Assembly: GCF_932276165.1 (NCBI RefSeq)
Contig: NC_063998.1
Location: 1,872,501-1,936,500 of the forward strand
Length of the DNA stretch: 64,000 bases
Source of the DNA: Plutella xylostella
Lineage: Eukaryota > Arthropoda > Insecta > Lepidoptera > Plutellidae
Reading direction: 5' to 3'
Made by a program: the position numbers and the translations under genes. Position 1 is the stretch's first letter. Each line of letters starts with the position of its first letter. The notes under the pieces are model-generated. The model was given only the letters and a program-made list of their open reading frames with translations. It had not been told where the DNA came from and searched no databases. Shown piece after piece: positions 11,501 to 23,100 of the stretch.

Positions 11501-14500
11501 AAAACATACGGATACGTTCCGAAATAAATAGTTTTTATTTTAAAATTAAGTTAATAAATAAAATTAAGTATTAAAGTTATATGTGCAATAGCATATATAT
11601 GCCTTTTGCACATACATGGCTGAGTTTAAAATATGGTTGAAGCTGCAGTAGGCCAGCGTGTCGGAAATAATTAAAGTTTTGCTAATTAGGTCAGGTCGTC
11701 GCTTTCGACCCACATAAGTAGGTACAAACAAATGTATATTTATTTAACAACTGCACATAGAATGCACTGCATTTTAAATGTCTTCCATATTATTATATAT
11801 GGGTTAAACTAAACTATACTATGTATAGGAGATATTGTAAATCAGCGCGGTAGTAGGTAATATATTATCTTCTACCGCCTTAGCTGAGCCGCCGTCCGTT
11901 TCGGTGCCAGACAACGCACACATATCCTCTCATTTATTTCTTTTGTTTATTTTTTATTTTTTTATTTTATTTATTGAGGCACACAAAACAGATAACAATG
12001 GTTACAAAATTTAAAAAATACAACTAAACATCTGTTCTACATTGATACCCAAAACATGCATGCACAACATTAATTATTTAGGATGGAACATTACTCATTA
12101 CATGTGTTCTATGCTATAAGGTAAATACCTACTAATTTTATTAAATAAAACTAAAAATTACTATGAAGTTGAAATAATTAGAACTAGCTATTCGGGTTAG
12201 AGCTCTGAAGGATGCCAATAGATTTTTTATATGTAAAGAATTTGTTATTAAAAATATCAATGTCTTTGTTACTCACAGATAACTCATTATAAAGTCGACA
12301 CATTCGGAGAATGGGATTAAAGTATGCTATATTGTTTTTACAAGTTGGGACCAGAAATGTTTTAGGATTGCGGGTTCTGTAATAGATGTTAATATTAATC
12401 AATGATTGCAGAGTGGGGGAATCTATTCTAGCATGCAAAATCTTGTAAAGGTATATCAAGTCGCTTCGCTCACGGCGCGCTTCGAGTGACACCATTTTGA
12501 ATTTGGAAAGCCTATCTACATAATTAATACGACCATGATGATACCTATAGCTTAAGGTTCTTAGAAACTTTTTTTGGATACGTTCGATGTTATCGGAATG
12601 AATATCATAATAGGGTGACCAAATGACACTCGCATACTCCAGGACGCTTCGGACTAAACAGTTAAATAAGTATATGGAACTGTTAGGGTTTTTGAACTCT
12701 TTAGTGGAACGCAATATGAAACCTGAAAGTTTTGCTCCTCTTTTTATAATATTCTCATAGTGAGGTCTAAAAGAAAGTTGATCGTCGAAAAGAACACCAA
12801 GGTCTCTTACCACACTTTTTCGATCAAGAATGTGCCCTGACAGAGTGTAGTTATGTAGGATCTTATTCGTTTTCCTCTTGCTAAAAGTGATAATGGAGCA
12901 TTTATTCGTGTTAAGGAACATTTTGTTTCGAGAACACCAGGCTTCTACGGTATCAAGATCAGATTGCAGATTCAAACAGTCTCGATCATTATTAACTACG
13001 GTAAAGACTTTTAAATCGTCAGCATACATTAGATAGTGGCAATTGAGTTTGTCTACAAGGTCATTGATAAATAATATAAATAGAAGAGGGCCTAGGTGTG
13101 ATCCCTGTGGCACTCCAGATGAGATGTCTATTGGAGCTGATAGGTATCCTTTAACTGTTACCAATTGGCTCCTTTTAGTTAAATAAGATTTAATCCATCT
13201 ATACAAGCTTCCGTGAATCCCGTAAGAAGATACCTTAGAGCATAAGATGCGATGGTTAACTTTGTCAAACCCCTTACAGAAATCTGTGTAAACGCTGTCG
13301 ACTTGGCCGCCTTTAGCAAAACAATCGCATAAGAAGTTTTTGTATTCTAGGAGTGTTTTTGTGTTTAGTCATAATGTCTTTGTGTTCATTTATTACTGTT
13401 TTTCATTATGTTTTCTTTTTTTTTTTCTGTGTGTGTGCGATGGCACGGAATAAACGTTTTTATTATTATTATTATATAGGAAGAGATATTTTTAGGTTTG
13501 GTTAATTCATTAACCATACTAGCCATGATTTACGGTAACTACATAATATATCTATGAGAATGAGGTTAATCCAATAATTCATTATGGTAAATGTTTATTT
13601 AATATGAAACTCATTAGGTCAAGAACGGAGTCAACTAAGTAAGGACGAATACCTTAATAATATAATCATGCAGGATAATTTGCTATTTTGTCTTATGCTA
13701 TTATTACGTTGAAAGCACTTATTATACTTCCATGTTTGAAACAGTACACTCTGTATTACAGTATATAAGGTTGCCTGTAAGAGATCGCTCTCAGCGATAA
13801 CGCCGCCTATTGTACATTAGTTCTAGTCTATAAGTAGGATTTATGTGGTGTTCTATAAAGCGATATTCTATTCTATTCTATTCTATTAGGTACTACCACA
13901 ACACACACATATCAACCACCTAATTTAGTTTTCGTTTTTTTAAATCGGTTGATTATATTCGGTTAGTTTTATGTAAGTACAATAACGCCCCTCCGCAATG
14001 CTACCAAGAGAAAAGTTTCAGTTAAAGCTACGAACTTTCCTCGCTACGAAGTGCTACGGCGTGGCGTAGCAGGCTGTAGCTTTTTAGAAACTACTTATTA
14101 AAATAATTTAATAAGTATGTAACTAAACTAATCTAGCATTAGAGGGTTTTAGACCTGTAGTCCCGTTGTCCCCGTAACTGTGTCCCCGTTACGGGGACAA
14201 CGGGACGTCATTATATTTTCGTTCCGTTGTCCCCTTTGCGGGCAATAGTGAACGGGGACAACGGGCCGTCAAAATTTTACGTGTCGTTGTCCCTTCCGAA
14301 TTCTATTAACTTATCTTAGACGACCGAATGGCGTAGTGGTTAGTGACCAGTGATACCCTGACTACTGAGCCGAAGGTCCCGGGTTCGATTCCCGGCTGGC
14401 GCAGATATTTGTTTAAACACAGATATTTGTTCTCGGGTCTTGGATGTGCCCGTAAAATGGCAATAGGCCCGCCCCCTATTACATTGGGACTAACATAACA

Positions 14501-17500
14501 CTCTGGCGAAAAGTGGGTGCAGCAATGCACCTCTGCCTACCCCGCAAGGGAATACATTAGAACAAGGCGTGAGTGTGTGTTTTTTTTTATCTGTGTTGTC
14601 TTTTGTTTCGCGGCAGTATTTCGTCGTACCGTTAGCGCATCCTTTAAAATTTACACGTTCATCCAATTTGCCAAATTATCATACAGGTAAGATATTATAT
14701 AAAACTCATGAATTAAAAAATATACTTGTGTTTTTTAAAGTTTATTTTGGAAACGGGGACAACGGGTCTGATTTTTTATTTTTTTATTAAGTGCCGCTGT
14801 CCCCGTTGAGGAGCTCACGTCCAACGGGGACAACGGGCCTGATTTTATTTATTTTCTGAAAGTACCGTTGTCCCCGCTTAACGGGGACAAGAATTACGGG
14901 GACAGCGGGACTACAGGGTTTTAGCCTGGTTTTAGAGATTATTAGACGCATTGTTTACAAAATTAAGTATATAAAACCAGTATTTTCGAATAAGTATATA
15001 TTTTTTCCAATTTAACTGATTTAGTGTGATTGTGGTTTGAACAAAACCAAATTGCTTGGTATAAATCAGAACAACAAGATTGATAAAAACAGAATTTATC
15101 TTATCAGTAATTCATAACACAGCCTTAATTCCTCTATATCGAGTATCAAGTACCAGTAATCCTACTAAAATTAGTGATTTCTCTACTAAGTAAGTACCTA
15201 CAAAAAATATAAACATATAATTTAATTTAACGACATCTAAAACTCTCTTCGTGCAATGTTTTGTAACACCACTATGCATAAACTTAAAAACTATTTAAAA
15301 ACTATAGAAGTTTATGCATAAAAATGTTTATGGTATGTATGACGTTGACTGTTGTGTCTTTCCTTGGGAACTCTATATAGACCCGCCATCTGTGTTTTTA
15401 TTGTTTAAAATTAAGCTTATGTACCTATTTAACTATGCCATAACGTACGCACCATTCAACATCGCCAATGAAACAATCGTTTAGTAAAGTCATGCGCGTT
15501 GACTGCTTGAGCATAAGCAGTCCTTGACATTCAATCAAATTTACATAAATACGTACTGAATTCGTATACTTTATTATTAGATTTCACGTCGGCACTACGT
15601 AATAACACGTAGATATAAACAAGAGTGCGTTGTCCGAACTAGCTGCCAAGATTCACACTAAATAACAGAACGACATCAACGTCGCTCCCAAAGATAATAT
15701 TGGATGAGGAAAAGCTAAACTTTTCCGCCTGAAATAATTGGACTTAGGGAAGTTTCAGCACAAGGTGACTAATTTTATTTACCTAGCTATTACCTAAACT
15801 AAACTTTATTTAGAATTAATGTACTTATAGGAAAATTATTAATACTTTACATACTTACCTCATTATTCGACGTAAATAAAATTACGTAGTTGTTACAGTA
15901 CAATACTAAGTAACTGTTAATAATTTGCTGGTTACGATCATGTTGTAGAGCATATTTTTTAACGTTTTACAATTTACCAAGATATTACAGGAACTGAAGC
16001 AATGGACCGAGACACATAGTTAGAAAATATCTCATACAGGTATGTAACGTGTGTTTACACCATTATTTCAGTGTTAACTGTAAAATTAAAAAGTAGTAGG
16101 AAAGTGTATATACTTAATGATAATGCTTCAATCGGAAATCATTAAAAGTTTCATTTTTTAATCTTCTAGTTTGAAATAGCCTTCCAGCTTTGGATTTGGA
16201 AATTTTCACATCAAATAGTGTAAGTAATAACTACTTACATCCGGTTTTCTTTAAATGATATAAAACAGGGACTACAGGGAGTAATTTTGTAATCAACTTT
16301 GCGATGGAATGGAGTACCCTGCAGATATTGTCATAATGATTAGCTATTCTAAACATTCATTTCAGGGCGCTATCGCTAGGCTGAAACCGTGTCCTATTGT
16401 GGAATCTCTAAATAGAGTAAATAGCTTGTTCAATGCGCAGTTTTTGACCAAATCGAAGGCCACCGGTTTTTGTTAGCACATTGAGTCAACTGTACGTAGG
16501 CATATGGGATGAGGTATTCTGATTTGCGTGTGGGCTGGCAGGACATTGAACTACTGTTGATCATATCTTATATTTATTTAAGCATATGACGACAAAATTA
16601 CTCATTGTTTTGAAATAAATGTTCAAAGCTTACCTTTGTTGCTGAACTTTCACAAAAAATTATGATTTCTTTATTTCCCGGAATAACACCTTGGTTTCCT
16701 CTAATGATTAATTAAATGTTCACCATATATCTATTAGAGTAGGTCTTAGACAAGTAAACCACTGACATATCTCTGGAGTAGTTAAGTAAGTAGTTTGTTC
16801 TAAATCTAAGGCTAAAATGTTTTTTTTAAGGGTAGATAGAAGTAATCTTTAATCTTTTTGTAAGAAAAACTTTGCTGATCTGGAACCTTTAAATAAGTCG
16901 GTTTGCAGTCAATGGTTTTGCAGTTTTTTTCATGAATATTTTGTTCTTGTAAAACTACGGCTTCGATAATGACCAAGTGAGTTCGATGTGATTGCAACCG
17001 TACATGTAATTGATGTAATAAACTCTCCACCTACACATGACGTGACGAGAGAACCAAATTCGTCCATGTTTCGGAAGCGATGACCCATCATTGCCAAGGT
17101 CATGCAACTCATGCATCATCATCATAGGTGAGCGTCAAATGCCAGGTGTTAATTTATAAACATACTTTACTAAGGTACTGCCAGTTTCAGTAAGTCTATC
17201 TACCGAAAATTACTATGGTGGTTACTATCACACAATTTTGAGACCTGAAAAGTTACAACATGAAAAATTGTTCTCGACTTTACCCAGAGCTAATAAACTT
17301 CTCCCAAGCAGCTCTAGATCATGTTGTTAAAACAAAGAATAATCACTACAATTTCACGCCAGTTATTTGTACTTTCTACTTGATTTCCTTATGAATTATT
17401 AATTAAGTATATTAAAAAAAACAGCCTTCATGCTGAAGCGCCGCCAGTGGCGTGCGCCGGCGCAGTTCTTGTAACGCTTTTAATTTGTTGTCCGTTGCAA

Positions 17501-19590
17501 CTGTCAGTATTGTTGGGATTAGTCGGTTGTAAACTTCAACGTAAATGAGCTACTTTAGATTAAAAAAACTTTATAAATTAGCTGGTATTACGTGTATAAA
17601 TGCAGTTTAGAATCTTTTTTGATCTTGTATGTTTTGAGATTTTGGTATTCCGAGTATCAGTTGATTTTGAAAAAAAAAACTGGAGGATAGCTCATATTTT
17701 CAGTACTTAAAACATTAATTAATATTTGAAGTGCAAACAATTAAAAGAATATCAATTACTTTGACCACTGTTGTTTTAGCGTCTAATGGCGACGCTATGT
17801 AAGGTAATTAATTAAGGTGATGGTTGAGAACTCCAGACCTTTAACTAGGTAAATGAACATAATACGTATGGTATATATTCATTTACCTAGTTTATATGGT
17901 ATGGTATGGAGTTACCTGCCTGATATACTACATCTACATACCAATTGTATGTTTTAGATATAGAGTACATACTTTACCAGTCAAATAAATGGATATAGCA
18001 ATGCACATCACCAAGTTAGGAGCGTGATTTTATTTTGCTTTCGTTATAGCCGGTCTTTAATGAAAAATTTCAGCAAACATAATTTTTACTTACCTACATA
18101 AGTATAAGTAAGTATTCCTAATGTAATATGAACAGGTAAATCCAACTAACTATTCAATTCAAAACACATTCCATCTAAATAATGAATATATCATAGTCAC
18201 TACTGGTTTTAAACGATTTCCTGCCATTGCAGACAACCTAATATTAATAATACTAAGTATATACCAGTAGCAGGCTCGTATCATCACCGCATGCCTATCT
18301 ACAAGGAAATACCAGTAGATAGGTATATAACTGGATTTATTACAGAATACACTTACGCACAATAACAAAGAAAATACCATTCTGCTAACTGCAAAATTAC
18401 TTAACCAGCAGCCTTACTCCCAGCGATTAATAGTTGCTATCCAAAAAAGCCAATTAAAACTCAGTTCAAAAATTTAGGCCGATTCAGTTGGTACCACCAC
18501 CTCGGTTTTGACTGAGCCGCGGACCAGGGACAACGTAGAAAATATATCAAGAAACCACTAGTGATTATTTTTGAAACGGTAGCCGAAGTAAGCCGATATC
18601 AGGCCGATGTTGCGATCGTATTTCAATAGAGGTGAAAGAAAGAGATGTCGCTCTATAAAATTGTATAAGACGTCATAACACAATGAGCCGCAAAAATGTG
18701 CGGTGGGAGTAAGAAATTAGCGATATTTGTGAAATCGATTCAGCCACTCATCGCTGGGAGTAAGGCTGCAGTTCTATAAAGTTGGATGGTTAATTCCCAA
18801 CTTCTTAGTACCTATGTCGATAAAAAACACTAGAGTTACTGGACTAGGGATGGGCAGGAAGAGCTGCCCAATGCGCTTCGGAAGTAAATAAGATGTCTAC
18901 CATTGATACATGATTTGAGGAGGCTTCATTCATCTTAACACTTTTATAACATTAATCAACTTTGAAGTTAACAGTGCGCTTACAGCAGTACTTAACTACT
19001 GTTTGAACGGTTCAGCCCTTATGGCTTCCTCGTCAGTCAGGATTCCAAACTGATTACTCATTATTCCTCAATGATTCATTAATGTGCTCCTTCACAAAGA
19101 AATATTATTCAAAATTATGCAGCTTTAATCAGTGTACTGTAAATGGTGTATTTAGTTAATTGTCTCATTCAAATAAAATGCCTTTCCTAATTCACAAATC
19201 TAAATTAGGGTTTTGGACTTTTAATTTCCAACACATCGTTTGCACCTACTTAACAGACCTACTATTACTATTGGAACTCTGTTACTAATGGTCATTCACC
19301 ACAAATATGATAATCACAGGAACCCTAAAGTTCTTCCTTGTTTTCAATTTCGATCCTCAAAACTCGAACCTCAACCGTCTCCAAATTCCAACGGCATTCA
19401 TCCAGAAAGAAACAAAACTCAGAACCAGTCTTACCGGTGAATCCTTCCCAGTCTTCTCGTTAGCCACAGTGTGGACATCGGGACCGGCGTCCTTCAGGGC
19501 TGGTGGTGTCCCGAACACCATCTCCACATCATTCAGGTCCAGTGGCTTCTTTGGAGCCTCAGCTTTCACAATACCGGCTTCCTTCGACAT
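5540..19590 (-). CDS. Ninjurin family membrane protein (7 exons, 291 aa)
   Basis: Ninjurins are small two-pass plasma-membrane proteins. In animals they act in adhesion and oligomerise to rupture membranes during lytic death; insect NijA is shed by a metalloprotease. Exons on the minus strand: 19590-19435, 10642-10549, 9073-8951, 8198-8136, 6907-6843, 6287-6111 and 5737-5540. All phases agree (0,1,1,1,0,0), giving 876 nt. The ninjurin domain is in the last two exons: NTYQQKKNLAQGMMDLALL (the amphipathic helix region), SANANQLRYVLE, then hydrophobic segments FYPSVVFITCSIMLQIAVGV and TVIGIFLITIVNVFITSF. The start is ATG at 19590, the first ATG after the upstream stop. Exons 2-5 encode a hydrophilic Pro/Asp/Gly-rich N-terminal region of about 115 residues, likely exposed and variable. 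Exons 3 and 4 are symmetric (1-1) and could be skipped. The domain call is secure; use of the small exons is inferred. Confidence 0.88.
7760..8026. mobile_element. Pogo/Tc1-mariner-type MITE with TA duplication
   Basis: Terminal inverted repeats CAGTAGAACCTC and GAGGTTCTACTG are flanked by TA on both sides. An inner inverted pair is also visible (AGCATGAATTTTCATCG / CGATGAAAATTCATGCT). The termini resemble pogo/Tigger ends. There is no transposase; length 267 bp. It sits in a ninjurin intron, downstream on the minus strand of the 8136 exon end. Confidence 0.75.
11941..13353 (-). mobile_element. 5'-truncated jockey-like non-LTR retrotransposon (reverse transcriptase part)
   Basis: An open minus-strand frame runs from about 13353 to the stop at 12184, entering without a start codon because the 5' end is missing. 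Reverse-transcriptase motifs are seen in order: YTDFCKGFDKVNH (catalytic Asp of motif A), SGVPQGSHLGPLLFILFIND, then LMYADDLKVF (catalytic pair), followed by a LINE-type thumb and C-terminal region. VPQGS and YADD point to the jockey superfamily. Below 12184 there is a short 3' UTR and an A-rich tail with AATAAA-like units (11941-11980, read on minus). No endonuclease or gag part remains. The frame is open for about 390 codons, so insertion is fairly recent. Confidence 0.85.
13354..13480 (+). mobile_element. LINE 3' end with (TTA)n tail
   Basis: T-rich sequence then GGCACGGAATAAACG followed by (TTA)n at about 13457-13474. This is the usual appearance of a plus-strand LINE 3' terminus abutting the truncated LINE on the other strand. 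Confidence 0.45.
13765..13890 (+). mobile_element. LINE/SINE 3' tail family, copy 1, ending in (ATTCT)n
   Basis: The stretch AGGTTGCCTGTAAGAGATCG...CGCCTATTGTACATT, ending in an ATTCT pentamer run, recurs at 59735-59870 in a THADA intron. No coding part is left. Confidence 0.6.
14154..14917. mobile_element. MITE with hAT-like 8-bp target duplication
   Basis: The ends read CCTGTAGTCCCGTTGTCCCC and, inverted, GGGGACAGCGGGACTACAGG. Direct flanks are GTTTTAGA (14146-14153) and GTTTTAGC (14918-14925), an 8-bp duplication with one mismatch. Several internal copies of ACGGGGACAACGGG occur in both orientations as subterminal repeats. No transposase frame. A SINE is nested inside. Confidence 0.75.
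14322..14595 (+). mobile_element. tRNA-derived SINE nested in the MITE
   Basis: An A-box-like GGCGTAGTGGTTAGTGACC and a perfect B box GGTTCGATTCC with a tRNA-like 3' stem form the head. A tRNA-unrelated body follows, ending in GTGAGTGTGTG and a T-run. It is not a tRNA gene because the anticodon arm is disrupted and a SINE body follows. Confidence 0.7.
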
Positions 19591-20159
19591 TTTCACTCAC
19601 TAACTTTTAACTTGTAATAGGCAAAACACTAGCTTTATTAACTATTGGTTTGTTGTTTGTAAGAACACAAATAAACACTGGTAATTTATGTTGAGTTTTG
19701 TTTACACCGCCCGCGCATTTTAAGCGCGCTGCTCATTCAAACTCCGCGATTGAACTGAGAGGCGTGTGGTGCTGTCTGGTCATATCATAATGACGGCGCC
19801 TCTGCCACGCTTGTAATCACCAGACAAGCCACTATAGCTCTAAAGCTGATGGAGATAAAGAGTGTGGGAACGGCAGTGGTAATGTGGTTGGGATTTCGGC
19901 TAAAAATACTGGGTTTATACGGAGAAACACGATGGCAGACGCAGTAGCGACGGTTCACTGGTTCCCCAGTTAATTGGGATTACTGATAATGAATCCGTGG
20001 GCTCGTTGAGTCTTGGTATTCCCGTTTATGTTGGGTTTGATTTCCCTGCTGCATTCCTTCAGGAAGAAACCTTATGCTCCCGTCGTGTGGTTCGCTTTAT
20101 GCTTTTGCCCGTTGTTCCTCTTGCATACACAATGCTCACTCATCCTGTCATCCGTATGG
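19591..20159. other. Upstream region of ninjurin
   Basis: This holds the presumed 5' UTR and promoter of the minus-strand ninjurin gene, next to the retrotransposon insertion at 20165. No clear TATA box or other element could be assigned. Confidence 0.4.
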
Positions 20160-20164
20160 CCAAT

Positions 20165-23100
20165 TGTAGTATATGAGCATGCAACCTGCATGAAGGTTGC
20201 ATACCTATCACCTATATATAAGGGCATCTGTCAAATTAGCTGAGAAATAAACTAGCTTCCATGGTATTCGGTTGTTTCCTTTCCGCACTACGGACACTCC
20301 ATCTGGCGACGAGCGAACCCTCAAAAACAAAAGAAAAACAAATGAAGCGCTTTTGTTTCCTTTCAAATGTTCTGGTGAAAATTTTGTAAATAATGGCGTC
20401 GGTAATCGGAAATTTGAGTGTTTTTGACTATAAAATTCACGAGTGGGAAATATTTCACGGACGATTATTGCAATTTATAAAGTTAAATAACATCGAGGAG
20501 GAACATAAAAGTGCAGTGTTGTTGACGCATATTTCGGAAGAAGCGTATAAATTGGTGCGAAATTTAGCGTACCCGCGTAGTGTGGAAGAGGTGGACTTTC
20601 ATGGCTTAGTGAAATTACTGAACGGTCATTTTACTCCTAAACGGTCGATCTTTGCCGATAGGGCAAGGTTCTACGATGCTTCGAGGGGTGATGGCGAAAG
20701 TGTCGAGGATTGGGCGGCGCGACTTCGGGGACTTGCGATTTATTGCGAGTTTGGCGGAGCCCTGGACACGTTACTACTAGATCGCTTCGTGCTGGGTCTG
20801 GGTGCAGGCCCCCAGCGGGACCGCCTGGTCGAGCAAGACGCGGTCACGCTGACGCTGGCGAAGGCGATGGAGATGGCACAGCAGACGGCGTGCGCCCGGG
20901 CGGCGCGCGCGGCCATGCACGCGGCGGAGGCGCCGGTGTACCTCGCGGGCTGCGAGCGCCGCGCCGCCCCGCCCCGCGCACCGCGCCGCGCAGAGCCCGG
21001 GGGCGCCCCGGCCGCGGCGGAGTCTACGCAGCGGTGTGCAGTGTGCGGCCTCAAGGCTCATGAGGCTATCAAGTGTCGGTTCAAAAACTATAAGTGCCGA
21101 AAGTGCGGTGAAAAAGGGCATTTGAAGAAAGTGTGTAAAAAGGCAGGTTCTCATTTGCATAATGTTGAAGCGGATGCAGAGGTACCGGGCGTGCCTGAGT
21201 GTGAGGACTGCCAGTGCTTCAACGTTCGGTATGTAAGTTACGACCCTATTAAAGTAACTGTTAATGTAAATAATGTAAATTTGTCAATGGAGATAGATTC
21301 CGGATCGGGCACTTGTATTATTTCACACGACTTGTACATAGATAGATTTAGGAACTGTAATTTGCAAAAGTGTAACATAAGAATGTGTCTCTATAACGGA
21401 CATAAAATTACGCCAGTGGGTTATTTTGTTGCCAGAGTAACGTATCTAAACCAAACGGAGGACGTGAGGTTCTACGTGATTAAGAATGGCGGGCCCCCAC
21501 TGTTAGGCCGTGAATTTATGTCAAAGTTCAACATGCATTTTACAACGTCTGTTAACAATGTCGCGTTGAGTGTGCCTGACGTGGATGTGCAGCAATTGAT
21601 GAAGCAATATCCAGACATTTGGAAAGATGAGTTAGGTTGCTTTAATAAGTTTGAAGTAGATTTACACCTGAAAGATGGTGCAACTCCTAAGTTCTTTAAA
21701 CCGCGAAATATTCCCTTCGCGCTGAAGGAGAGGGTGGAGGAGGAGTTGGACCGGCTGGTGCGCGCCGGCATACTGGTGCCGGTGCGGTACTCGCAGTATG
21801 CGACACCAATAGTGCCCGTACTTAAGGAAAATGGTAAGGTGAAAATTGCTGGTGATTATTCGTGTACGCTGAACAAGGATATGGAAATTGATAAATACCC
21901 TTTGCCTCGCATCGAGGAGGTATTTGCTAAGATAGGTGGCGGAGAACATTACTCTAAAATAGATTTAAGTAACGCCTATAACCAGTGCAAGTTGTCAGAG
22001 CCGTCACAAATTCTTACAACGATAAATACGACAAAGGGGCTTTTTAAATATACGCGGTTATTGTATGGTTTAGCGAACGCACCGGCTATTTTCCAACGTT
22101 TAATGGAAAATTTACTCGCGGGAATCGAAGGAGTTAGCGTTTGGTTGGATGATATCTGTGTTACTGGGCCTAACAAACAGGTACACATGTCTAGGTTAAA
22201 TGAAATTTTCAAAAGGCTACAGGATGCAGGCTTAAGATTACAAAAAGCTAAATGTTCTTTTTTCCAAGACAGCGTGACGTATTTAGGCTACGTTATCGAC
22301 AAACACGGCTTGCGCACCTGCCCGACTAAGGTAGAGGCTATATTAAAGGCGCCAGCTCCAACCAACGTACTCGAGGTAAAACGATTTTTAGGCGTAGTGA
22401 ATTATTATAGGAATTTTATTCCAAACGCGTCTTCGCTTCTGGCTCCGCTGCACGAACTGCTGAAGGCGGGCGCGCGCTGGGAGTGGACGCGGCGGCACGG
22501 GGACGCGCTGGCGGCCGTGCGGCGCGAGCTGGCGTCCGACCGCGTGCTGGCGCACTTCGACCCCGCGGCGCAGCTGGTGCTGGCGGTGGACGCGGGCCCG
22601 GCCGGCCTCGGCGCCGTGCTGGCGCATGTGGATGACCGGGGCAGGGAGAGGCCTATCGCTTTTGCGTCGCGATCGCTGTTACCGAGTGAGCGGAACTACA
22701 GCCAGATCCACAAGGAGGCCACAGCGATTATATTTGGTGTCAAGCATTTTCATCAATATTTGTACGGCAGGCGCGACCCATTTATACTAAAAACGGATCA
22801 CAGACCTCTAATAGCGATTTTTGATAAAAATAAGGGTGTTTCGGTTACCGCGGCGTCACGACTACAAAGGTACGCGCTGATTCTGTCGGCCTACAACTAC
22901 TCGGTGCAATATATCAGCTGCAGCAATAATCTGATAGCGGATTATTTTTCTCGATCGCCGCTGGCTGCTGGGGTAGTGGAAGGTGACGACGGAGATTTGC
23001 CTTCTCTGAAATTCCTGACTGCGAACGTGGAGCCTCTTTCATTTGAGTCGATAAAACGAGCATCAAATTTAGATCCTGTTATTAAGACAGTTATGAATTA

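Larger units (their letters stand above)
10643..19434. other. First intron of the ninjurin gene, transposon-rich
   Basis: 8.8 kb without supported host exons. It contains the LINE fragment at 11941-13353, LINE 3' tails at 13354-13480 and 13765-13890, and the MITE with nested SINE at 14154-14917. The rest (about 14950-19400) is AT-rich sequence in which no convincing coding exon was found. A fragment resembling the palindromic CTGCCAGTTTC MITE lies near 17176. Confidence 0.6.

Noticed and set aside
12184..13206. Host gene of 340 codons in the ninjurin intron
   Set aside because: The motifs are those of a LINE reverse transcriptase, the frame continues upstream of the first Met, and a poly(A)-like tail follows.
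14335..14405. tRNA gene
   Set aside because: Same reason: tRNA-like head of a SINE, nested in a MITE, with an altered anticodon arm.
20710..21160. GC-rich open frames overlapping gag on both strands
   Set aside because: They are shadows of the GC-rich part of the 960-codon gag-pol frame and show no independent features.
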